DNA from: Phytoactinopolyspora halotolerans
GTDB taxonomy: Bacteria; Actinomycetota; Actinomycetes; Jiangellales; Jiangellaceae
DNA length: 36,991 nucleotides
NCBI RefSeq assembly: GCF_010550675.1
Contig: NZ_JAAGOA010000006.1
Coordinates: forward strand, 298,341 to 335,331
Direction: 5' to 3'
Shown here: positions 7,958 through 13,674 of the stretch, piece by piece
How the letters are laid out: the number at the start of each line of letters is the position of its first letter
Position numbering within the stretch: position 1 is the first letter of the stretch
Program-made: the position numbers and the translations under genes
Notes under the pieces: model-generated
Databases searched by the model: none
Seen by the model: only the letters and a program-made list of their open reading frames with translations
What the model was told of the DNA's origin: nothing

Positions 7958-8566
7958 TCAGCCGGTCGCATACTGCGGGCGCCCGGCCGGCCGGTAGACC
8001 TGGGCCGTGATCCCGTTCGGGAAGGCGCGCGATTCGGCCAGGTCAAGCGCCGCGTCCGGGCCGGAGTCGGGGAACAGCCGCGTGCCCTGGCCGACGATGA
8101 CGGGATAGGTGATCAGGACGATCTCGTCGACCAGCTGGTGATCCAGGAGCCGGCGGACCACGTCGCCGCTGCCGTGCACCTGCAGTTCCCCTTCCGGCTT
8201 GGCTTTCAGCTCGCCGACGGCGGTCGCGACGTCACCGGAGAGGACGGTCGTGTCCGCCCAGCGTGGTTCGGTGAGCGTGTTCGACGCCACGTACTTCGGT
8301 CGGGTGTTCAACGCGGTCCAGATGGGACTGTCGCCCGGATCGGCCCATGTTCCCCAGGAGCCGGCGAAGATCTCGTAGGTCCGCCGGCCGAACAGGAACG
8401 CGTCCGCGCGGCGGTAGATCTCGCCGAGAAACGTCTCGATTTCGTCGTGGAACAGAGGCAGGGCCCATCCGCCCCGCTCGAATCCGCCCCGGCGGTCCTC
8501 GCCGGGCCCGCCGAGTCCTTGCATCACACCGTCGACGGAGAGGTTCGTGATGGTCGTCAGTTTCAT
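7958..8566 (-). CDS. Dihydrofolate reductase-like (RibD C-terminal) protein
   Basis: A 202-residue protein of the DHFR/RibD-C superfamily, starting MKLTTITNLSVDGVMQGLGG. Family features seen: ADAFLFGRRTYEIFAGSWG, the NTRPKYVASNTL strand, GELQVHGSGDVVRRLLDH and DEIVLITYPVIVGQGTRLF near the end. Members are NADPH-dependent reductases of mostly unknown substrate and are not the essential folate enzyme. The ATG at 8566 has AAGAAGGG upstream. An ORF start further upstream (8659) would run through the conserved promoter element and was not used. The gene lies upstream of the YCII-sigma pair on the same strand, with its own copy of the element (8621-8670), so it is probably in the same regulon. Confidence 0.8.
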   Translation of the reverse strand: MKLTTITNLSVDGVMQGLGGPGEDRRGGFERGGWALPLFHDEIETFLGEIYRRADAFLFGRRTYEIFAGSWGTWADPGDSPIWTALNTRPKYVASNTLTEPRWADTTVLSGDVATAVGELKAKPEGELQVHGSGDVVRRLLDHQLVDEIVLITYPVIVGQGTRLFPDSGPDAALDLAESRAFPNGITAQVYRPAGRPQYATG

Positions 8567-8620
8567 GACTGTGCCCTTCTTTCTGGGTTGTGCCCATTGA
8601 GCCACCTCCGGTGGGCGGCC

Positions 8621-8670
8621 TTCACCTCTGCTACGAACAAGGCTGTCCCGATCCGACACCGCCTCCCGGA
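8621..8670 (-). promoter_or_regulatory. Candidate ECF42 promoter, copy 2 (before DHFR-like gene)
   Basis: On the minus strand TGTCGG (8658-8653), 17 bases, then CGTAGC (8635-8630). The 50-bp block is 84% identical to copy 1 and lies at a similar distance from its start codon (63 bases against 56, counted from the -10 box). The same sigma factor probably reads both. Confidence 0.65.
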
Positions 8671-8744
8671 CCTTCTCGGATTCGGCACCACGGTGAGCCG
8701 GACCCCCGGCCAGGCCGTCGCTGCCTCGGGCGACGATCGCCAGG

Positions 8745-8759
8745 CGAACCTACGTTCGA
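8745..8759. promoter_or_regulatory. SOS box (LexA operator) before alkB-like gene
   Basis: CGAAC-CTAC-GTTCGA matches the GAAC-N4-GTTC LexA site of actinobacteria and Bacillus. It covers where the -35 box would sit relative to the -10 box TATTGT (8768-8773), as expected for a repressor site. Confidence 0.7.
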
Positions 8760-8767
8760 TTGTGCGG

Positions 8768-8773
8768 TATTGT
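8768..8773 (+). promoter_or_regulatory. -10 box of the alkB-like gene
   Basis: TATTGT ends six bases before the ATG at 8780, so the transcript is probably leaderless. GAGG lies too close (one base) to that ATG to act as a normal ribosome site, though it could serve a second ATG at 8792. Confidence 0.5.
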
Positions 8774-8779
8774 TGAGGC

Positions 8780-9412
8780 ATGTCGATCGCGATGCAGGGG
8801 TCCCTGTTCGACAGCTCCGTGTCCGCGCCGGAACTGGGCGAGCTGGGAGCGACGGTGCGGCGAACCGAGCTGACGGCCGGTGCATGGATCGATGTCCGGC
8901 CCGGTTGGCTCGGCGGGGCGGACGAGCTGTTCACCCGCCTGGTGGACGTGGTGCCATGGCGTGCCGAGCGGCGGCAGATGTACGAGCGTGTCGTCGACGT
9001 GCCGCGCCTGGTCTGCTGGTACGGCGAGGAGGACCGGTTGCCGGATCCCGTACTCGAGCAGGCGAAGGCGGCCCTGAGCGCCCACTACCGGGATGAGCTG
9101 GGCGAGCCGTTCCTGACCGCAGGTTTGTGTTTCTATCGCGACGGGCGGGACAGCGTCGCCTGGCACGGCGACACCATCGGCCGCAGCAAAACGGAGGACA
9201 CGATGGTGGCGATCCTGTCCGTCGGCGAGCCCAGGTCGCTGCTACTGCGCCCGCGCAGCGGCGGCGAGTCGCTGCGTTTCCACCTCGGACACGGAGATCT
9301 GCTGGTGATGGGTGGGTCGTGCCAGCGGACCTGGGAGCACGCCGTACCGAAGACGGCACGGCCGGTGGGACCGCGGATCAGTATCCAGTTCCGGCCGCGC
9401 GGCGTGGCCTGA
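8780..9412 (+). CDS. AlkB-type 2-oxoglutarate/Fe(II) DNA repair dioxygenase
   Basis: A 210-residue cytosolic dioxygenase that oxidatively removes alkyl groups (1-methyladenine, 3-methylcytosine type lesions) from nucleic acid. The double-stranded beta-helix core is present: FYRDGRDSVAWHGD supplies the HxD pair (His129, Asp131), WEHAVPK the distal His187, and RISIQFR the two arginines (199 and 205) that hold 2-oxoglutarate and define AlkB. The PRLVCWYG segment is the usual substrate-side loop. The gene stands alone, behind a LexA-type site, so it appears to be damage-inducible through the SOS regulon rather than an Ada regulon. It converges on the anthranilate synthase gene, with a hairpin in the 132-bp gap. 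Confidence 0.88.
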   Translation: MSIAMQGSLFDSSVSAPELGELGATVRRTELTAGAWIDVRPGWLGGADELFTRLVDVVPWRAERRQMYERVVDVPRLVCWYGEEDRLPDPVLEQAKAALSAHYRDELGEPFLTAGLCFYRDGRDSVAWHGDTIGRSKTEDTMVAILSVGEPRSLLLRPRSGGESLRFHLGHGDLLVMGGSCQRTWEHAVPKTARPVGPRISIQFRPRGVA

Positions 9413-9491
9413 GAGGCGTCCACGCGGCCGCGCCACCCCGCCATGTCGCACGGGCAGTCCCGCCCCGCCATGTCCCACGGGTCGTGCCCGC

Positions 9492-9530
9492 CCTGCGGAT
9501 GCGGCCTCATGGCCGAGGCGCACCCGCAGG
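9492..9530. terminator. Compound hairpin between convergent genes
   Basis: CCTGCGG (9492-9498) pairs with CCGCAGG (9524-9530), and inside it CGGCC-TCAT-GGCCG forms a second stem. It lies between the 3' ends of the alkB-like gene and the anthranilate synthase gene and probably terminates both. No T-run is present. Confidence 0.45.
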
Positions 9531-9544
9531 ACTGACCAGAGCGT

Positions 9545-11593
9545 TCAGTGCTGAGCGCGCACCGGCGCCAGCACATCGCTGACCAGATCGTGCAGGAGAT
9601 CGATGCCGTCTGTGGACAGGATCGACTCCAGGTGGAACTGGACCGAGGCGAAGCCGTCGCCCCTCAATGCGTGCACGTCACCGGTGTCGGCATCGGCGGC
9701 GATCCGTAATCCTGCCGGGACGTCGGCGGATGTCGGGACGTCGACCGGTGCACGGGAGTCAAGCATCGTACGGGCGGTGTACGTGTTGTAGAAGCCGACG
9801 CGCGTCCGGCGTCCGAACAGATCGATCTCCCGCTGGGTGCCCTGGTACGGCTGGGCCAGCGGGACCACGGGAAACCCGAGAATGTCGGCGAGCATCTGAT
9901 GACTGAGGCAGACCGCCAGCAGCGGCCGCTGGTCGGCCAGCCTTCGTGTCACCAGGTACCGCATCCGCCTGATCCGCGGATCACTGGTGTCCCGCGGATC
10001 GCCCGGGCCGGGTCCGGCCACCATGAGGTCATGGCGGACCGTGTCGCCGACCTCGCTCCAGCGCCGCACCTCCGCGACCATGCCCAGGCGACGGAGCAGG
10101 TGTGCGAACATCGCCGTCCAGCCGTCCTCGACGTCGATCACGACGGCCGATCGTCCGTCGAGCGGCGGCCGTCCGTCCGGCGGCTGTGGCTCGTCGAACG
10201 AGGCCGATCCGTGGAGCGTGGCTGAGCCGCCGTCGCTGTGATCATGTAGCCAGAACGGCGCCAGCGTGGCGTTGCGCAGCGTCAACGCCTCGCCGACGCC
10301 CGGATACTCGAGCAACGGAGCCGCCGCCCGCCCGTCGTCGGTCGCCGGCTCGACCGGCTTCGCGTGCAGGCCCAGCGCGGTGAGTACGCCGGCGGCCTTG
10401 ACGTGCGTCTCGTGCACCTCGTGTCCGGAGATCGAATGCCGCACCAGCGTGGCACCCACCGGCACGCGGACCGTGCCGTCGGGGTCGATGTAGGCGGTGC
10501 GGATCAGGATGGGTGCGTCGAGCACCTGTCGTCCACCGGCGTCGTGCCCGATCAGGGCGGCGACACCGGCGTAGTAGCCGCGTCCGTTCTGCTCGTACCT
10601 GGTGATGATCCGCGCCGCGTTCTCCACCGGCGAGCCGGTGACCGTCGGCGCGAACATCGTCTCGCGGAGTACGTCCCGCACGTCCATCCGGGATCTGCCC
10701 TGCAGAAGGTACTCGGTGTGCACCAGATGGCCCATCTCCTTCAGGAACGGACCGACCACCTGGCCGCCCTCATGGCACACCCGGCTCATCATCTTCAGTT
10801 CCTCGTCGACCGCCATGAACAGCTCCTCGGTCTCCTTCGCGTCGGCGAGGAAGCGGAGCAGCCCGGCGCCGCTGGCACCTTCCCGGGGCGGTCGGTAGGT
10901 GCCGCTGATCGGGTTCATGACGACGGTGCCGTCGGCGACGCTGACGTGCCGTTCGGGCGTCGCGCCGACCATGGTCACGTCTCCCGCATGCACGACGAAG
11001 GTCCAGTATGCGTTGGGTTCGCCGAGCAGGAGCCGGCGGAACAGCCGCAGCGCGGCATGCGGCACCGAGCCGTGGAGTCGGGCCCGATAATCCCGCCGGA
11101 TGACGAAGTTCGCCCCTTCGCCGCGGCCGATCTCGTCGCGGATCACCGCCCCGACGATCTCGCCGTACGCGTCGTCGTCGATGTCGAATCCGTGCCCGGT
11201 GACCTCGACCGGTGTGTCCGGGATGGCGGCGAGCACGTCGTCCGGTGTGAGGACGGCATGCTCGCGGACCATCAGGCAGCGCAGCGGCGTCCCGTCGTCG
11301 TGACAGGCGAAGCCTCGTTCGGTGACCTGCCGGTACGGCACGAGCGCCAGTACCCGTGGAACCGCGAGGGAGGTGGGCGCGGTGGCGGGCGGGTCATCCG
11401 TGCGGTGACCGGGGCGATCGTCGGTGCTGTGGTGGGCAGAGGTGCGCGGCGGAGGGATCGGCACGTCGCCGAGGCGGTCGACGTCGATCGTCTCGCCGAG
11501 GAGCAGGTCGATTCCTGTGCCGTCGGCGCGGCGCAGCAGCGCGAACGGCTCAGGTGTGTCGCTCTCCACGACAGCGGTGAGCGGATCGGTCAT
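9545..11593 (-). CDS. Fused anthranilate / 2-amino-2-desoxyisochorismate synthase (TrpE-TrpG, PhzE-like)
   Basis: A 682-residue two-domain enzyme that aminates chorismate with ammonia from glutamine. The chorismate-binding domain (about 80-420) carries EGANFVIRRDYRARLHG, NAYWTFVVHAGD, the PISGTYRPPREGA loop, VDEELKMM and FAPTVTGSPVENAARII. The glutamine amidotransferase domain (about 480-680) has Cys562 in LLAVCLSHQ with His654 and Glu656 in QFHLES. The sequence is close to PhzE of phenazine producers, including AVCLSHQ and RVGFYNT(Y/F). It also matches what I know of fused TrpEG proteins of streptomycetes. The product could therefore be anthranilate (tryptophan) or ADIC (secondary metabolism). 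The trp attenuator upstream argues for a role tied to tryptophan supply. A low-complexity linker rich in Asp/His/Thr lies at about 50-75. No phz or other trp gene is beside it. Confidence 0.88.
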   Translation of the reverse strand: MTDPLTAVVESDTPEPFALLRRADGTGIDLLLGETIDVDRLGDVPIPPPRTSAHHSTDDRPGHRTDDPPATAPTSLAVPRVLALVPYRQVTERGFACHDDGTPLRCLMVREHAVLTPDDVLAAIPDTPVEVTGHGFDIDDDAYGEIVGAVIRDEIGRGEGANFVIRRDYRARLHGSVPHAALRLFRRLLLGEPNAYWTFVVHAGDVTMVGATPERHVSVADGTVVMNPISGTYRPPREGASGAGLLRFLADAKETEELFMAVDEELKMMSRVCHEGGQVVGPFLKEMGHLVHTEYLLQGRSRMDVRDVLRETMFAPTVTGSPVENAARIITRYEQNGRGYYAGVAALIGHDAGGRQVLDAPILIRTAYIDPDGTVRVPVGATLVRHSISGHEVHETHVKAAGVLTALGLHAKPVEPATDDGRAAAPLLEYPGVGEALTLRNATLAPFWLHDHSDGGSATLHGSASFDEPQPPDGRPPLDGRSAVVIDVEDGWTAMFAHLLRRLGMVAEVRRWSEVGDTVRHDLMVAGPGPGDPRDTSDPRIRRMRYLVTRRLADQRPLLAVCLSHQMLADILGFPVVPLAQPYQGTQREIDLFGRRTRVGFYNTYTARTMLDSRAPVDVPTSADVPAGLRIAADADTGDVHALRGDGFASVQFHLESILSTDGIDLLHDLVSDVLAPVRAQH

Positions 11594-11647
11594 GGTTGGC
11601 TTCCCTTCGGGTCTTCAGACCTCGCCCGAGGGAGCCGAAACGACGAC

Positions 11648-11669
11648 GACCGCCTTGAACGAGGCGGTC
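11648..11669 (-). terminator. Attenuator terminator hairpin
   Basis: On the minus strand GACCGCCT, a six-base loop, then AGGCGGTC form a perfect 8-bp stem followed by GTCGTCGTTT. It lies 54 bases upstream of the synthase ATG and downstream of the leader peptide. Its 5' arm (11662-11669) can instead pair with AGGCGG at 11705-11700, which overlaps the leader stop codon, giving the antiterminator. Confidence 0.7.
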
Positions 11670-11703
11670 GCAACGTCGGATGTACGCGTCGGGTGGGCGC
11701 CGC

Positions 11704-11745
11704 CTAACCGGCGCGCCACCAGGAACCGAGCATGTGTGCGTACAT
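11704..11745 (-). CDS. trpL: Tryptophan-sensing leader peptide
   Basis: A 13-residue ORF, MYAHMLGSWWRAG, with tandem Trp codons (TGG TGG at 11721-11716) four codons before the stop. Size, position and Trp-Trp pair are those of trp leader peptides that control downstream transcription by ribosome stalling. The ATG lies seven bases behind the -10 box TACAGT, so the message is probably leaderless. An internal ATG at 11733 is a possible second start. When charged tRNA-Trp is scarce the ribosome would stall at the Trp codons and leave the antiterminator free to form. When it is plentiful the ribosome would reach the stop codon and mask AGGCGG, so the terminator forms. Confidence 0.75.
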   Translation of the reverse strand: MYAHMLGSWWRAG

Positions 11746-11752
11746 AGCGAGC

Positions 11753-11781
11753 ACTGTAGCGTCCCGTGCGCTCCTTGTCAC
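11753..11781 (-). promoter_or_regulatory. Promoter of the attenuated synthase transcript
   Basis: On the minus strand GTGACA (11781-11776), a 17-base spacer and TACAGT (11758-11753) form a good housekeeping-type promoter. Start of transcription is predicted at or next to the leader ATG (11745). Confidence 0.65.
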
Positions 11782-11917
11782 GATCACCACGGTCAGGCCT
11801 TGTGCGAGGGCGGTGAAACGAGCTGTTGGCCGTGCGGTCGCGTGCGTGACACGCGGCTGGCATGCTGGTGTCATTTCCGGTGAGCACGTTGGTCATATCC
11901 AACCTCGGGAGGTCCAC

Positions 11918-12568
11918 GTGTCCGGTTCGCTGACTGCCCGTGTCCGTCTCTGTCTCGCCCTCGTCGCCGCCGCGCTGGTCGTCGCCGTTCTCGCCCTGGT
12001 GGTGGACCCGTCGGCCACGGCCACCGCCCCTCGGATCCCGACCAAGACCACCGCCCAGGCCGAGCTCAACGCGCTGACCGTCGCCGCGGAGCGATCCATG
12101 AGCGGGTACTCCCGCGACAAGTTCCCGCACTGGGACACCGTCTCCGGGACCTGCAACGCCCGGGAACAGGTGCTCAAGCGAGACGGCATCGACGTGTCGG
12201 TCAACGGCGACTGCTATCCCACGTCCGGCCGCTGGTACAGCCCGTACGACGGGGTCACGCTCCACTCGCCGTCCGACGTCGACATCGACCACGTGGTACC
12301 GCTGGCCGAGGCCTGGCGCTCCGGTGCGAACAGCTGGTCCACGAGCAAGCGCCGCGAGTTCGCCAACGACCTGTACTGGCCGCAGCTCCGGGCCGTCTCC
12401 GCGGCCTCCAACCGCGCCAAGGGAGATCGCGACCCGACGGCGTGGAAGCCGCGTTCCGCGTACCACTGCACGTACGCCAAGATGTGGATCCGGACCAAGT
12501 ACCAATGGAAGCTGACCGTCCAGTCCGCGGAGAAGAGCGAGCTCCAGCGGATGATCAACACCTGTTAG
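11918..12568 (+). CDS. Exported HNH-family nuclease (DUF1524-like)
   Basis: A 216-residue protein with an N-terminal hydrophobic segment (about residues 9-30, LCLALVAAALVVAVLALVV) that is either a signal peptide or a membrane anchor. The body carries the HNH core: DIDHVVPLAEAWRSGAN supplies the metal and catalytic His, and FANDLYWPQLRAVSAASNRAKG followed by RDPTAWKP the Asn and later residues. Cys pairs (CNAREQ, GDCYP, YHCTY, final Cys) suggest disulfides, fitting an extracellular location. The GTG start at 11918 has GGGAGG five bases upstream. It is probably a secreted or surface DNase used for nutrient scavenging or defence; its target is unknown. The next small gene begins nine bases after its stop. 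Confidence 0.75.
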   Translation: MSGSLTARVRLCLALVAAALVVAVLALVVDPSATATAPRIPTKTTAQAELNALTVAAERSMSGYSRDKFPHWDTVSGTCNAREQVLKRDGIDVSVNGDCYPTSGRWYSPYDGVTLHSPSDVDIDHVVPLAEAWRSGANSWSTSKRREFANDLYWPQLRAVSAASNRAKGDRDPTAWKPRSAYHCTYAKMWIRTKYQWKLTVQSAEKSELQRMINTC

Positions 12569-12577
12569 GGCCGCCTC

Positions 12578-12829
12578 GTGTCTGATCTGCGTTCCACCTT
12601 CGACGCCTCGCCCGACGGCGTGATGACCAACGAGGTGGGCGTGATCAGCGGGGAGCTGGAACTCCGTACGTCCTGCGCGGATGACGGTGTGTTGACGCTG
12701 GCGATCCGGTACGCCGGGGCCGACGAGTGGTACACGATCCAGGGGCACGATTACCGCGTGCATGACGTGCGCGATCACGAGGTCATCCACCGTCTCTTGG
12801 TCAACGTGCTGGAGCGTCCGAGGGCGTAG
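12578..12829 (+). CDS. Small acidic hypothetical protein downstream of HNH nuclease
   Basis: An 83-residue protein (MSDLRSTFDASPDGVMTNEV at the start) with no family I recognise. It has about 15 acidic against 8 basic residues, no lysine, no signal peptide and no membrane segment. Predicted strand-rich stretches are ELELRTSC, VLTLAIRY and EWYTIQGHDYRVHDV. It begins with GTG nine bases after the nuclease stop and is probably co-transcribed with it. A small acidic cytosolic protein next to an exported nuclease could be an inhibitor of that nuclease, but nothing in its sequence proves this. Confidence 0.55.
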   Translation: MSDLRSTFDASPDGVMTNEVGVISGELELRTSCADDGVLTLAIRYAGADEWYTIQGHDYRVHDVRDHEVIHRLLVNVLERPRA

Positions 12830-12854
12830 CCGACACGCCTCGCGTCGTGGGAGT

Positions 12855-12883
12855 TTGTGAGTGAGTTCTCACTCATTTAGAAT
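12855..12883 (+). promoter_or_regulatory. Promoter of the tetR gene (leaderless)
   Basis: TTGTGA (12855-12860), 17 bases, then TAGAAT (12878-12883). The GTG start codon follows six bases later, so the transcript is probably leaderless. The spacer holds the operator at 12858-12875. Confidence 0.6.
12858..12875. promoter_or_regulatory. TetR-type operator
   Basis: TGAGTGAGTTCTCACTCA is a perfect 18-bp palindrome lying between and partly over the -35 and -10 boxes of the regulator's own promoter. Binding there would block RNA polymerase, so autoregulation is very likely. The downstream ABC genes may be read from the same promoter. Confidence 0.75.
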
Positions 12884-12889
12884 CGGTGT

Positions 12890-13621
12890 GTGGCGCACGA
12901 TTCGCACGACAGAGAGCACGGCGCGGCCGCGCAGGACCATGCGGCCGCGGACGAGAAGACGGGAAAGCGTACACGAGCTGCGCGGATGTCTCCGGAGGAG
13001 CGCCGGGCCGCGATCATCGCCGCGACCGTCCCGCTTGTCCGCACGTCCGGGTTCGACGTCAGCACCCGGCAGATAGCCGAGGCCGCGGACATCGCCGAAG
13101 GCACCATCTTTCGTGTCTTCGAGACCAAGGAGGACCTGCTCAAGCGGGCCGTTCAGGCGGCGCTGGACCCTGGGGACATGGCGCAGCGCCTGCTGGTCAT
13201 CGACCTCACCTCGCCGCTGGCCGAGCGGCTGCGCTGGGCGGCGGAGCTGCTTCAGCAGCGAATGGCTCAGATGATCGAACTCGCGTCGACGGTCGGTCCT
13301 GGCAACTTTCCGGTCCAAAGCCGTGACCTGCAGAAGCAGCACGAGCAGCTGCACGAATTGCTGGTCAAGCTGTTCGAGCCCGACCGTGACCAGCTCCGGG
13401 TCGATCCCGCCCGGGCCGCCGGTCTGTTGCGGATGGTCGCCTTCGGCGGATCCAACCCGAGACTCGTCGACGGCCCGCTACTGACGCCGACGGAGATCGT
13501 CGACCTTCTGCTCGACGGCATCCGCGACCACGACGCCGCGCCATCGGACGGCCATGAACGTGCGGGCCACGAACGTAGCCGCGAATCCGGCCGCGAATCC
13601 GGCGGCGACGAGCCGTCGTAG
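12890..13621 (+). CDS. TetR/AcrR-family transcriptional repressor
   Basis: A 243-residue DNA-binding repressor. The helix-turn-helix lies at about residues 38-85 (RRAAIIAATVPLVRTSG, then VSTRQIAEAADIAEGTIFRV and FETKEDLLKRAV), the standard TetR N terminus. The C-terminal ligand domain is unlike any specific subgroup I know. Both ends are low-complexity: a His/Asp-rich 30-residue start and a Ser/Arg/Glu-rich tail (HERSRESGRESGG). The start is a GTG with no ribosome site but a -10 box six bases upstream. It sits 53 bp before the ABC exporter pair on the same strand. By analogy with similar pairs it probably represses the exporter until a toxic ligand binds. Confidence 0.85.
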   Translation: MAHDSHDREHGAAAQDHAAADEKTGKRTRAARMSPEERRAAIIAATVPLVRTSGFDVSTRQIAEAADIAEGTIFRVFETKEDLLKRAVQAALDPGDMAQRLLVIDLTSPLAERLRWAAELLQQRMAQMIELASTVGPGNFPVQSRDLQKQHEQLHELLVKLFEPDRDQLRVDPARAAGLLRMVAFGGSNPRLVDGPLLTPTEIVDLLLDGIRDHDAAPSDGHERAGHERSRESGRESGGDEPS

Positions 13622-13674
13622 CGGCGCGATGCCGTGTTGATGTCCACCCTGATCACCGTCACAGGAGAACTCTC

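Noticed and set aside
7477-8046. N-terminal extension of the sigma factor to 8046
   Set aside because: It would read through the YCII gene in another frame. The GTG at 7476 matches the family start and couples to the YCII stop.
7871-8670. Shared peptide CRIG(A/T)A(T/L)FVAEV encoded in the two promoter elements
   Set aside because: The likeness comes from the 50-bp DNA duplication upstream of two genes. It does not continue as a coding match on either side and fits a promoter motif better.
9437-9490. Near-repeated CCGCCATGTC(G/C)CACGGG in the alkB-synthase gap
   Set aside because: Only two copies, no coding sense and no clear structure beyond the adjacent hairpin; kept out as chance or old duplication.
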